Source: Chionoecetes opilio
Taxonomy: Eukaryota > Arthropoda > Malacostraca > Decapoda > Majidae
Length of the DNA stretch: 64,000 nt
Reading direction: 5' to 3'
Assembly: GCA_016584305.1 (NCBI GenBank)
Contig: JACEEZ010020517.1
Span: 175,001 to 239,000, forward strand
The notes under the pieces are model-generated. The model was given only the letters and a program-made list of their open reading frames with translations, was not told where the DNA came from and did not search any database. The translations under genes and the position numbers were made by a program. Positions within the stretch are counted from its first letter, which is position 1; each line of letters begins with the position of its first letter. Below are positions 53,084-63,950 of this stretch, one piece after another.

Positions 53084-56000
53084 CTGCAAACACAAAGGAT
53101 TCAGGTTTGAGTGAAGGATGGAAAGGGCGACGCTTGTTAACCCCTTGAGACCCAGAGCATAATTTCCATTGTAATTTGGACGATTTAGATGATTTTTAGT
53201 GACTATAAGCAATGTTTTATAGATGTGACCTGCTTAGTATCCTCGTCCACTAACTCATTTGGTATATTCAGTTACTTTTCGTAATTTTATGGCTGGACAA
53301 CATACAATTTCATATAGCAAAGGAAAGATCTGGGGGTGAAGGGGTTAAACTTATCTTAATGTCCACTCCTTTTCATAGTATATCAATTTATAAGTAATGA
53401 TTTTCACCTAATTTGATGCTGATGATGGCATGATTGGCTCTTCCTCTAGCCCCCTCCAGTCATCTATACTGAAGCTAGCAGTTTTAGCACTCAAAGTATC
53501 GGATATCTATGATGATAAAAAAATTATTCATTCCATTATTCTAAGCACAAGCATACTTTCAGCCTATAGTCTATTTTGTTTATTATGGTCAAAATGCAGT
53601 AAGGAAGCCACGCCCCCTGCCTGCCCTTCTATTCTACGGGGCAGCTGATTGGTGCATTCCTCGTATCATCACTACCCATCACAATATCTTCACTACTTAA
53701 CAGCGGCGTGACCACTGGGCAGAGCAATCTTCACTACAAAGGGATATTTGATTTTGTCACCCTCTGTAGTGAAGATTGCTCTGTCCAGTGGTCACGCGCT
53801 GTTAAGTAGTGAAAATATTGTGATGGGTAGTGATGATACGAGGAATGCACCAATCAGCTGCCCCGTAGAATAGAAGGGGAGGCAGGGGGCGTGGCTTCCT
53901 TACTGCATGTTGACCATAATAAATACAATAGACTATAGGATGTGCTGGGGTACATAACACCCTACACAGGCAGCTTATTGGTGCCGACAGATTGTGGGGA
54001 TGTAGGTTTTTTTTTTGTGTGTGTCTAATTAATGTATGAACTACTTGCTTATAATTCAGTTTCACCATAAACATTGGCTCAATAATTGATAGAGTAATTT
54101 GTTGGACCCTATATCGTGATTATTATGATTATAGAAAGTGTATGTATGTTGTGGTCAATAAAATATCTATCTATCTATCTAGGGAGGATGTAGGCATGTG
54201 GGGGAAGCAATAATGACCATAACGATAATAAAACCGTCACATCAATTCCTGCAGTTCACAATGAATGAAATGTAGGTCTTAGAATTCACTGTTCACAAGT
54301 AACAACACTGTTCACATAGAATGGTAGGGAAATTTAATATGGAATTCCTTGAAGATTGAAGAAAAAAAGTATAGATGAACAAAAACCTGGACTATAAATA
54401 CAATACATAAATGTGTTTCCTGTAATTGCAAAATGTTATCAGGAAGAAAAGCGCCTCTACATATTTCTCTGAGCCTGTTGCTCCTCTCTCCATCACGCTA
54501 ACTCACCCCTTTCATCTCCAGCACGGCCTTCTTTTCCTTACCTTTGCAATCACTACCCATGCCTCACAGCCATGCAAAACAGTTTGAGCTACAATTCCCT
54601 CAAACATGCGCATCCCTCCTTCTACAGACAGACATCTCTTAGCCCAAACGCCCCTCAGTGTTCCCAAATCCTAAGTTTCTTCTCCTTCAGCTCAGCCTCA
54701 ATGACCACTCCTAAACATCAAAACTTCCCTCCTGTTCTAGCCTCTTGCAATGCAGTAATAGTTCACCACCTCCCACACCTCCTTCCCTGCTTCACCTCAT
54801 AGTTCACCACCTCCCACACCTCCTTCCCTGCTTCATCTCATCACTTCACTCTTGGCTACATTCTCTTTCAGCTTCCTTCTATTACATACTCCCTAGCTTC
54901 TCCCTTCTATCTGCCTCATGTGCTGCATCATCTACAAAATGTAACTGACTCACTTAACACTGTATTTGATCTCCATAAATAAGTCTTTGTCAAAACACCT
55001 TTTTTTTCCCTGATCCTCGCTCTCACCTCCTTCATCACTCTAGCCAGAAAGAAGTATAACCAGGTGCTAAAAGTTATAAGATTTAAAAGCACATAAAAAA
55101 TCAATACTCTATCCAGAAAGAAGTGTAACCAGGTGCTAAATATTATAACATTCAAAAGCACATAAAAAAGCAATAACAGATGGAATTTCAGGATGTTCAC
55201 TAAATCTTACAACAACACAGGAAGATACGAAGTGATAAAAACCACGTAAAAAAATCATGCATAGGAGAATAACATCTGTTCTACAATTCTATGATTCAAA
55301 AGCACATTAAAAAACAACACTCTATCCAGCAAGAAGTGTAGGTACTAAATATTATAACATTCAAAAGCACATAAAAAAGCAATAACAGATGGCATATCAG
55401 GATGTTCACTAAATCTTGCAACAACACAGTAAGATACATAAAATAATAAGAGATGTAAACAAGAAGTGGATGAAATAAGAGAGGATCAATACACATGCAA
55501 ATCTGACTAAAAATCTTTCTTCTACTCACCACCATGTCTTGTTTTGCGAACTTTTCAAACATGCCTCCGTACAGCTGCTTCTCCTTCTGCCTGTGTGCCT
55601 TGATCTGCTGCACACACACACTCAGCTGCTGCTGCGCTGCCTTGTTGCTCGGCTCAAGGTCAAGGCACGACTGGAAGTCCTTCTGAGCTACCAGCGCGTC
55701 GCCGATGTTCAGGTGAGCCTGGAACCAATGTAAGCTTTAAACTCTAGAAACTAAACTTTAAACTGTAGAACTTCTAAACTTTAACTAAACTTTAAACTCT
55801 AAACTTCTAAACTATAACTAAACTTCTAAACTTTAAACTCTAGAACTTCTAAACTATAACTAAACTTCTAAACTTTAAACTCTAGAACTTCTAAACTTTA
55901 AACTCTAGAACTTCTAAACTATAACTAAACTTAAAACTCTAGAACTTCTAAACTTTAACTAAACTTCTAAACTTAAAACTCTAGAACTTCTAAACTATAA

Positions 56001-59000
56001 CTAAACTTAAAACTCTAGAACTTCTAAACTTTAACTAAACTTCCAAACTTTAATCTCTAGTAACAATATAAATGATTCCTTATGGTACAACATTAAAACT
56101 GGACACTATTAACTACATAATGTTTTTTTAGAGGAATTCAAGGTTACCTGCAGCTTATTTACAGGTCCAATGCATTTCCAGAGATTTCAATTTCACATTA
56201 CATCTTCCAAATTGATCTGAATTATTTTCCTGATCTTAATTGATTATCATTATTTCATTTCATTGATCTAAACTATTTTCGGTTGACATAGTTTCTGGTA
56301 GGCCCATTAATTTGGTTTGTTTCTCTGTGGTTAGTGTTATCAAAATACACCCAGGGACTTGGCGGGGCGGGGATTAAGTCATGGCTCAACACACTTTCTA
56401 AGCACCATAAGTTTCCTCGTCCTTTTTTTTTTACATTTGTGGCTATAGCGCGTGTAGGCAGTGAGCTCCAGGGGTGGGATGGTAGGCCCTGGAGGCACAC
56501 TTGAGGGCTGTGATGGTAGGCCCTGGAGGTTCACTTGAGGGCTGTGATGGTAGGCCCTGGAGGTTCACTTGAGGGCTGTGATGGTAGGCCCTGGAGGTTC
56601 ACTTGAGGGCTGTGATGGTAGGTCCTGGAGGTTCACTTGAGGGCTGTGATGGTAGGCCCTGGAGGCACACTTGAGGGCTGTGATGGTAGGCCCTGGAGGT
56701 TCACTTGAGGGCTGTGATGGTAGGCCCTGGAGGTTCACTTGAGGGCTGTGATGGTAGGCCCTGGAGGCACACTTGAGGGCTGTGATGGTAGGCCCTGGAG
56801 GTTCACTTGAGGGCTGTGATGGTAGGCCCTGGAGGTTCACTTGAGGGCTGTGATGGTAGGCCCTGGAGGTTCACTTGAGGCCTGTGATGGTAGGTCCTGG
56901 AGGTTCACTTGAGGGCTGTGATGGTAGGCCCTGGAGGCACACTTGAGGGCTGTGATGGTAGGCCCTGGAGGTTCACTTGAGGGCTGTGATGGTAGGCCCT
57001 GGAGGTTCACTCGAGGGCTGTGATGGTAGGCCCTGGAGGTTCACTTGAGGGCTGTGATGGTAGGCCCTGGAGGTTCACTTGAGGGCTGTGATGGTAGGCC
57101 CTCGCCCGTGGTGGCGCAGACAGGATTGTTATAGTGACGCCCGTTATTAGAAGCTCATGCCGCCCCCCATGTCCTCCGATGTACTCGCAATCGAAGGTAA
57201 AGTTAATGGGCAGCGTGTGGGTGTTCTTAGGCCACTCGACGGTGCAGAAAGATTTAAAGAGGATATTCGCCCTCATCGGGGATCGAACTCGGGTTACCGA
57301 GAACGCCACTCTGAGTCGCTAACCCCTCTGTTACCGCCTCCCCGTAACGCATACATAATCTTGGGGCGAGATGATAATGGCATAGACAAAGACTCACCTG
57401 GCCCCTCCTGAAGTAGGCCTTGACATTGGTGGAGTCCATGGTGACGGCCTTGCTGGCGTGCTCCAGGGCGGAGGCATTATCCTTGAGCTTCAGGTACACC
57501 ATGGAGAGGTTGAGGTGGCCCGCCAGCAGAACCTTGTGACGCTCAGCCTTCTTCTCATCATCTAAACCTGAAATTGTAAAAGTTTATCATAATTATTATT
57601 ATTTTTACATTCATGCCTATAGCGCGTGTAGGCTGTGAGCTCCAGGGGTGGGATGGCAGGCCCTGGAGGTTCACTTTAGAGCTGTGATGGTTGGCCCTCG
57701 CCCTGTGGTGGCGCAGGCAGGATTGTTACAGTGACGCCTGTGATAGAGGCTCATCACAATAGAGACATCACATCATCACATCACATCTCATAGAGGCACT
57801 CACAATAAAAAAAAACTGCACAAGTTGATTTATGGTTCTCACTCGGAATTGAATTAGGGTCACCGAGAACGCCACTCAGAGATGCTAACCATTCTGCTAC
57901 CACCTCCCAAAATAATACTGAACTTGCAAGTAAAAGATTAAAAACAATACAAAAAGTCATGACTTATTATACATTTCCTTAAAAAATATATAAATGCTTT
58001 CATGTAGAATGGATAGTACCTAAAAATGTGATGCCTAGAATTTGGTATAAATACATAAACCAGAAGAAAAAAAATTAAGTATGAAATGTTTTCGTAAGAC
58101 ACTATAAATACAGTGTGCAGACCCAATGTACACTATACTCAGTTGTTTTTAAAGAGGTGAAAAATCCTGACCCCTTGCTGCTTACTGACTGATATTTGAT
58201 GCCAGGAGGGAATAGTACACTTCTAAATTACAGCTGTATTTTATCATAGTTAACCCTATTATCAGGCAAACGTAGGCACAATTTCAAGCATGAGACCTTA
58301 CCCTCTTTACTCCCAGATCTTTCATTTGTTATATAAAATAGTCTGTTTTTAGCCATAACATTACGAAAAGTAACTTAATATACCAAATTAGCCAGTCGAC
58401 AAGGATACTAAACAGGTCATATCCATAAAATATTGCTTATATTAATTAAAAATAGTCTAATGGTACCCAGATTACAATGGAAATTACGTTCTGGGCCTCA
58501 AGGGGTTAAGATAGAATGGAATTTTAGCCTAGTAAAAAAAATAATATAGAATAAGACACGGCAACAGGTGCCTTGTGGCGAAATGAAGAAAACAGTCCAT
58601 CAGAAATCACAAGTCAGAGAAATAAAGAAAACTGTCAATCAGAAATCACAAGTCAGAGAAATGAAGAAAACAGTCCATCAGAAATCACAAGTCAGAGAAA
58701 TAAAGAAAACAGTCCATCAGAAATCACAAGTCAAAGAGAAATGAAGAAAACAGTCCATCAGAAATCACAAGTCAGAGAAATGAAGAAAACTGTCCATCAG
58801 AAATCACAAGTCAGAGAGGAATGAAGAAAACAGTCCATCAGAAATCACAAGTCAAAGAGGAATGAAGAAAACAGTCCATCAGAAATCACAAGTCAGAGAG
58901 GAATGAAGAAAACAGTCCATCAGAAATCACAAGTCAGAGAAAAAATGAAGAAAACAGTCCATCAGAAATCACAAGTCAGAGAAAAAATGAAGAAAACAGT

Positions 59001-60017
59001 CCATCAGAAATCACAAGTCAAAGAAATGAAGAAAACAGTCCATCAGAAATCACAAGTCAGAGAGAAATGAAGAAAACAGTCCATCAGAAATCACAAGTCA
59101 GAGAGAAATGAAGAAAACAGTCCATCAGAAATCACAAGTCAGAGAGGAATGAAGAAAACAGTCCATCAGAAATCACAAGTCAGAGAGAAATGAAGAAAAC
59201 AGTCCATCAGAAATCACAAGTCAGAGAGGAATGAAGAAAACAGTCCATCAGAAATCACAAGTCAGAGAAAAAATGAAGAAAACAGTTAATTTCTTCCCTT
59301 GACTCACCCGCATCAAACTCCAGCAGGTCAATAATCTTGTACTGCTTCACCGCCAGCTTGTATTTCTTTCCTCCATATATATCATAATCACCCTTTTTCT
59401 CTATGTTAAACTTAATTATTTTCGGTTAATATAGTTCCTGACAGGCTAACTATTTTGATTTGTTCCTCTTTGGTTAGTGTTATCTTAACCCCGAGAGGCC
59501 CAGAACGTAATTTCCATTGTAATTTGGGTACCATCAGACAATTTTGAGTGACTATAAGCAATATTTTATAGATATGACCTGTTTAGTATCCTTATCCACT
59601 AACTTATCTGGTATATTAAGTTAGTTTTCGTAATTTTATGGCTAACAACAGACAATTTAATATAGCCAAGGAAGGATCTGGGCGTGAAGGGGCTAATATG
59701 TACCAGGGTTTAGGTACTATTATAATATAAATATAAAGTATACTATAGGTATAATATAAATAGTAGGTTGACTCACCCGCATCAAACTCCAGCAGGTCAA
59801 TAATCTTCTTGTACTGCTTCACGGCCAGCTTGTATTTCTCTGCCTTGAGGAACTGTGTGCCCTTGTCCTTGCAGGTCTTGCCTTGCTCCACCTTCTCCTC
59901 CTGGTCCATCTCCCAGGGCTCCTTGGCCTTCTCAAAGCTGTTCAGCTCCGCCTCGTACTCCACCGAGGCGCCCGGAGGCACGCCCAGGGAGGGGTTCCCT
60001 TCTCCTCCAAAGGCGTA
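53015..60017 (-). CDS. FKBP4: FKBP52/FKBP4-like immunophilin co-chaperone, 3' part (four exons in window)
   Basis: Peptidyl-prolyl isomerase family with a C-terminal TPR domain that docks on the HSP90 C terminus. Exons on the minus strand: 60017-59777, 57567-57398, 55718-55530, 53083-53015; phases 1, 0, 0 join cleanly. The first visible exon holds the end of the second FKBP domain (GVPPGASVEYEAELNSFEKA) and enters TPR1; next come HLNLSMVYLKLKDNASALEH and KAYFRRGQ, which carry the expected Asn, Lys and Arg of the carboxylate clamp; then AHLNIGDALVAQKDF and a Gln/Lys-rich end, stopping EVLSDETTEVC. The FK506-binding catalytic domain lies beyond 64 kb or in the duplicated zone. Ortholog naming (FKBP4, FKBP5, insect FKBP59) is not resolved. 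Confidence 0.92.
53141..53344 (-). mobile_element. piggyBac-like MITE, copy 14
   Basis: CCCCTTGAGACCCAGAGCAT to GGGGTGAAGGGG, TTAA both sides; 57 bp from the last FKBP exon. Confidence 0.86.
53565..53937. mobile_element. Foldback MITE family 5 copy b
   Basis: TATAGTCTATTTTGTTTATT to AATACAATAGACTATA with ~165-bp arms; same family as 19152-19526. Confidence 0.88.
54095..54181 (+). mobile_element. Retroposon 3' tail ending in CTAT repeats
   Basis: GTTGTGGTCAATAAAATATC followed by (CTAT)n, a LINE/SINE-like tail. Confidence 0.5.
54480..54770 (-). mobile_element. Second LINE family, internal fragment
   Basis: Reverse complement reads RGVWAKRCLSVEGGMRMFEG then IVAQTVLHGCEAWV, the region between RT and the C-terminal tail of RTE/jockey-like LINEs. 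Decayed. Confidence 0.7.
55030..55420. repeat. Interspersed partial repeats
   Basis: CATTCAAAAGCACATAAAAA and CAGGTGCTAAATATTATAAC-like segments recur at about 55060, 55120, 55280 and 55340, with CAATAACAGATGGAAT and GGATGTTCACTAAATC twice. Confidence 0.8.
55530..55718 (-). CDS. FKBP4: FKBP4-like exon
   Basis: Encodes AHLNIGDALVAQKDFQSCLD, LSVCVQQIKAHRQKEKQLYG and GMFEKFAKQDMV. TPR3 plus the calmodulin-binding-like helix region of FKBP52. Donor GTGAGT after GTG. Confidence 0.94.
55738..56060. repeat. Irregular AAACTCTAGAACTTCTAAAC satellite
   Basis: Repeats of AACTCTAGAACTTCTAAACT and TATAACTAAACTTCTAAACT in mixed order. Confidence 0.92.
56427..57345 (-). mobile_element. tRNA-derived SINE copy a, with internal minisatellite
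   Basis: Minus-strand head has an A-box-like GGTTAGCGACTCAGAGTGG and a B-box-like GAGTTCGATCC. The body contains GTGGTGGCGCAGACAGG and the far end TATAGCGCGTGTAGGC. Copy b lies at 57598-57907. Confidence 0.78.
56460..57100. repeat. 34-bp minisatellite inside a SINE
   Basis: About 18 units of GGGCTGTGATGGTAGGCCCT plus GGAGGTTCACTTGA; variants with GGCACAC recur. SINE copy b has only about 1.5 units. Confidence 0.95.
57398..57567 (-). CDS. FKBP4: FKBP4-like exon
   Basis: Encodes LDDEKKAERHKVLLAGHLNL then SMVYLKLKDNASALEHASKA and NVKAYFRRGQ (TPR2). Begins phase 1, ends phase 0. It sits between two SINE copies in the same orientation. Confidence 0.95.
57598..57907 (-). mobile_element. tRNA-derived SINE copy b
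   Basis: Minus-strand A-box-like GGTTAGCATCTCTGAGTGG and decayed B box; same body as copy a. Confidence 0.75.
58133..58550. mobile_element. MITE family 2 copy d, interrupted by a piggyBac-like MITE
   Basis: AGAGGTGAAAAATCCTGACC to AGCCTAGTAAAAAAAATAAT, split at GAGACCTTA. Confidence 0.8.
58301..58505 (+). mobile_element. piggyBac-like MITE, copy 15 (nested)
   Basis: CCCTCTTTACTCCCAGATCT to GGGCCTCAAGGGG inside MITE family 2. Sister copies show the empty site GAGACCTTAAGATAG, so the target was TTAA. Confidence 0.92.
58574..59285. repeat. ~41-bp minisatellite, array 1
   Basis: Units of GAATGAAGAAAACAGTCCAT plus CAGAAATCACAAGTCAGAGAG, about 17 copies. Confidence 0.97.
59308..59367 (-). pseudogene. 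FKBP4: Partial duplicate of an FKBP4-like exon (donor-side 60 bp)
   Basis: Reads KYKLAVKQYKIIDLLEFDAG with donor GTGAGT intact but one Lys codon missing and no acceptor-side half. Confidence 0.8.
59489..59692 (-). mobile_element. piggyBac-like MITE, copy 16
   Basis: CCCCGAGAGGCCCAGAACGT to GGCGTGAAGGGG; TTAA left, CTAA right. Confidence 0.84.
59777..60017 (-). CDS. FKBP4: FKBP4-like exon (first visible)
   Basis: Encodes YAFGGEGNPSLGVPPGASVE, FEKAKEPWEMDQEEKVEQGK and KYKLAVKQYKKIIDLLEFDA. Acceptor CCCCGTGCAG, donor GTGAGT, ends phase 1. Intact, so this is taken as the working copy. Confidence 0.95.
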
Positions 60018-60237
60018 CTGCACGGGGGGAAGATGAGGCTCATTAATAAAAAACAAGGGATTAAAACAATGAAAGATCCCAAAGGCGTACTTCACAGGGG
60101 CAAGATGAGGTTTATTAGACAAAACAAGGTATAAAAACACTGCAAGATGATTCCAAAACTGATGTGAAAAGGATTAATGTACACAGCACCGGGCTAAGGT
60201 AGGTAATAAGGCTCATTAATAAAAAGCAAAGCAGTAA

Positions 60238-60441
60238 CCCCTTCACGCCCAGATCTTTCCTTGGCTAAATAAAATTGTCTGTTGTTAGCCCTAAGATTAC
60301 GAAAAGTCACTGAATATACCAAATTAGCTAGTGGAAAAAGGATACTAAACAGGTTATATCTATAAAACATTGCTTATAGTCATTAACACTGTCTAATGGT
60401 ACCCAAATGACAATGGAAATTACGTCCTGGGCCTCTCGGGG
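60238..60441 (+). mobile_element. piggyBac-like MITE, copy 17
   Basis: CCCCTTCACGCCCAGATCTT to GGGCCTCTCGGGG; right TTAA intact, left GTAA. Confidence 0.84.
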
Positions 60442-60556
60442 TTAATACAAGACAAGGGATAAAAACACTACCAATGATTCCAAAACTGATGTCAAAAGGA
60501 TTAATGTATACTTCACAGGGCTAAGATGAGGTGCATGAAACAAAAATGGTATGGTA

Positions 60557-60581
60557 CACGTGTGCGTGTGTGTGCGCGTGC

Positions 60582-60648
<67 letters not shown>

Positions 60649-60681
60649 TGGGGGTGTGGGTGGGTGGGTGGGTGGGTGGGT

Positions 60682-60733
<52 letters not shown>

Positions 60734-60767
60734 GTGTGTGTGGGTGGGTGTGTGTGTGTTTGTTGTA

Positions 60768-60807
<40 letters not shown>

Positions 60808-60978
60808 GTGTGTGTGTGTGTGGTGTGTGTGGTGTGTGTGTGTGTGTGTGTGTGTTGTGTTGTTGTGTGTGTGTGTGTGTGTGTGTGTGTTGTGTGTGTG
60901 TGTGTGTGTTGTGTTGTGTGTGTGTGTGTGTGTGGTGTGTGTGGTGTGTTGTGTGTTGTGTGTGTGTGGTGTGTGTGA
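60557..60978. repeat. GT microsatellite
   Basis: About 420 bp of (GT)n with GGTGG and GTTGT interruptions; open in many frames on both strands, not coding. Confidence 0.98.
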
Positions 60979-60979
60979 G

Positions 60980-63230
60980 AAAACATCCATCAGAAATCAC
61001 AAGTCAAAGGGAATGAAGAAAAAAGTCATAAAAATCCAAGCCCGAGGGGAATGAAGAAAACAGTCCATCAAAAAATCACAAGTAAGAGGAATGAAAAAAC
61101 AGTCCATCAGAAATCAAAGTCAGAGGGAATGAAAAAAAACAGTCCATCAGAAATCAAAAGCAAGAGGAATGAGAAAACAGCCCATCAGAAATCACAAGTA
61201 AAGGAGGAATGAAGAAAACAGTCCATCAAAAATCAAAGCAAGAGAATAAAGGGAAAACGTCCATCAGAAATCACAAGTCAAAGAGAAATAAAGAAAACAT
61301 CCTCAGAAACCCCAAAAGTCAAAGAGAAATGAAGAAAAACAGCCCACAGAAATCAAAAGTCGAGGGGAATGAAAAAAAACAGCCCATCAGAAATCAAAAG
61401 TAGAGAGGAATGAAAAAACAGTCCATCAGAAATCACAAGTCAGAGAGGAATGAAGAAAACAGTCCATCAGAATCACAAGTCAGGAGAAATGAAAAAAACG
61501 TCCATCGAAACAAAAAGTCAAAGAAATAAAGAAAACAGTCCATCAAAATCAAGTCAGAGAAAAAGAAAAAAAACGGCCATCAGAAATCACAAGTCAAAGA
61601 GGGTGAAGAAAACAGTCCATCAGAAATACAAGTCAGAGAGAAATAAGAAAACAGTCCTCAGAAACAAAGTCAAAGGGAATGAAGAAAACAGCCCATCAGA
61701 AATCACAAGTCAAAAAAATGAAGAAAACCCCCATCAAAAATCACAAGTCAAAGAGAAATGAAAAAAAACAGTCCACAGAAATCACAAGTCAGAGGGGAAT
61801 GAAGAAAACAGTCCATCAAAAAATCACAAGTCAAAGAAATGAAGAAAACGTCCATAGAAATCACAAGTCAAAGAGGAAATAAGAAAACAGTCCATCGAAA
61901 TCACAAGTCAGAGAGAATGAAGAAAACGTCCATCAGAAATCACAAGCAAAGAGGAATGAGAAAACAGTCCATCAGAAATCACAAGTCAGAGAGGAATGAA
62001 GAAAAACAGTCCATCAAAATCACAAGTCAGAGAGAAATGAAGAAACAGCCATAGAAATCAAAAATAAAAGGGAAAAAAGAGAAAAAGTCCATCAAAACAC
62101 AAGTAAAAGGAAAAATGAAGAAAATCCATCAAAAAATCACAAGTAAGAGGAATGAAAAAAAACAGCCCATCAGAAATCAAAAAGTAGAGGAATGGAAGAA
62201 ACAGTCCATCAGAAATCACAAGTCAAAGAGAAATGAAAAAAAACAGTCCATCAGAAATCAAAAGTCGAGGAGAAATGAAGAAAACAGTCCATCAGAAATC
62301 ACAAGTCAGAGAGAAATGAAGAAAACAGTCCATCAAAAAATCACAAGTCAGAGAGGAATGAAGAAAACAGTCCATCAGAAATCACAAGTCAGAGAGAATG
62401 AAGAAAACAGTCCATCAGAAATCACAAGTCAGAGAGGAATGAAGAAAACAGTCCATCAGAAATCAAAGTCAGAGAGAAATGAAGAAAACAGTCCATCAGA
62501 AATCACAAGTCAGAGAGGAATGAAGAAAACAGTCCATCAAAAATCACAAGTCAGAGAGAAATGAAGAAAACAGTCCATCAGAAATCACAAGTCAGAGAGG
62601 AATGAAGAAAACAGTCCATCAGAAATCACAGTCAAAGAGGAATGAAGGAAAACAGTCCATCAAAAAATCACAAGTCAGAGGAATGAAGAAAACAGTCCAT
62701 CGAAATCACAAGTCAGAGAAATGAAGAAAACAGTCCATCAGAAATCACAAGTCAAAGAGAAATGAAGAAAACAGTCCATCAGAAACCCACAAGTCAAAGA
62801 GAAATGAAGAAAACAGTCCATCAGAAATCACAAGTCAGAGAAATGAAGAAAACAGTCCATCAGAAATCACAAGTCAAAGAGAAATGAAGAAAACAGTCCA
62901 TCAGAAATCACAAGTCAGAGAGGAATGAAGAAAACAGTCCATCAGAAATCACAAGTCAAAGAGAAATGAAGAAAACAGTCCATCAGAAATCACAAGTCAG
63001 AGAGAAATGAAGAAAACAGTCCATCAGAAATCACAAGTCAGAGAGAAATAAAGAAAACAGTCCATCAGAAATCACAAGTCAGAGAGAAATAAAGAAAACA
63101 GTCCATCAGAAATCACAAGTCAGAGAGAAATAAAGAAAACAGTCCATCAGAAATCACAAGTCAGAGAAAAAATGAAGAAAACAGTCCATCAGAAATCACA
63201 AGTCAGAGAAAAAATGAAGAAAACTGTCCA
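60980..63230. repeat. ~41-bp minisatellite, array 2
   Basis: Same unit as array 1, about 55 copies. 61000-62240 is riddled with one-base losses; 62260-63230 is clean. Confidence 0.97.
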
Positions 63231-63248
63231 TTTCTTCCCTTGACTTCC

Positions 63249-63309
63249 CCGCATCAAACTCCAGCTGGTCAATAATCTTGTACTGCTTCACCGCCAGCTT
63301 GTATTTCTT
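63249..63309 (-). pseudogene. FKBP4: Partial duplicate of an FKBP4-like exon, donor lost
   Basis: Second copy of the 59308 fragment; donor GTGAGT changed to GGAAGT-like sequence. Confidence 0.78.
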
Positions 63310-63426
63310 TCCTCCCTATATCACAATCACCCTTTTTCTCTATGTTGAACTTAATTATTTTCGGTTAATATAGTTCCTGACAGGCTCACTATTTTGATGG
63401 TTCCTCTTTGGTTAGTGTTATCTTAA

Positions 63427-63629
63427 CCCCCAGAGGCCCAGAACGTAATTTCCATTGTAATTTGGGTACCATCAGACAATTTGAGTGACTTTTAAGCAAT
63501 ATTTATAGATATGACCATTTTAGTATCTATCCACAATTTTTTTGGTATATTAAGTAGTTTTCGTAATTTTATGGCTAACAACAGAACAATTTAAATATAG
63601 CAAAGGAAGGATTTTGGGCGTGAAGGGGG
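63427..63629 (-). mobile_element. piggyBac-like MITE, copy 18
   Basis: Duplicate of copy 16 by position and context, with extra indels; TTAA left. Confidence 0.82.
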
Positions 63630-63711
63630 TAAAATGTACCAGGGTTTTGGTACTATTATAATAAAATATAAAGTAAACTATAGGTATAAATAAATAGTAG
63701 GTTGACTCAAC

Positions 63712-63950
63712 CCCCATCAAACTCCAGCAGGTCAATAATCTTCTTGTACGCTTCACAGGCCAGCTGTATTTCTCTGCCTTGAGGAACTGTGTGCCCTTGT
63801 CCTTGCAGGTCTTGCCTTGCTCCCCCTTCTCCTCCTGGTCATCTCCCAGGGCTCCTTGGCCTTCTCAAAGCTGTTCAGCTCCGCCTCGTACTCCCCCGAG
63901 GCGCCCGGAGGCACGCCCAGGGAGGGGTTGCCTTCTCCTCCAAAGGCGTA
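63712..63950 (-). pseudogene. FKBP4: Full-length duplicate of an FKBP4-like exon, frameshifted
   Basis: Reads YAFGGEGNPSLGVPPGAS and FEKAKEPWEM, then shifts frame through a lost base; another base is lost at the KQYKK region. Donor damaged (TTGAGT). 239 nt against 241. May be a decayed duplicate or an unpolished assembly repeat. Confidence 0.8.

Noticed and set aside
60442..61054. Open frames of 150-180 codons on both strands
   Set aside because: Pure GT/CA microsatellite; no codon structure.
58574..63230. Possible CRISPR array (regular ~41-bp repeats)
   Set aside because: No unique spacers: the whole unit repeats. The host is eukaryotic.
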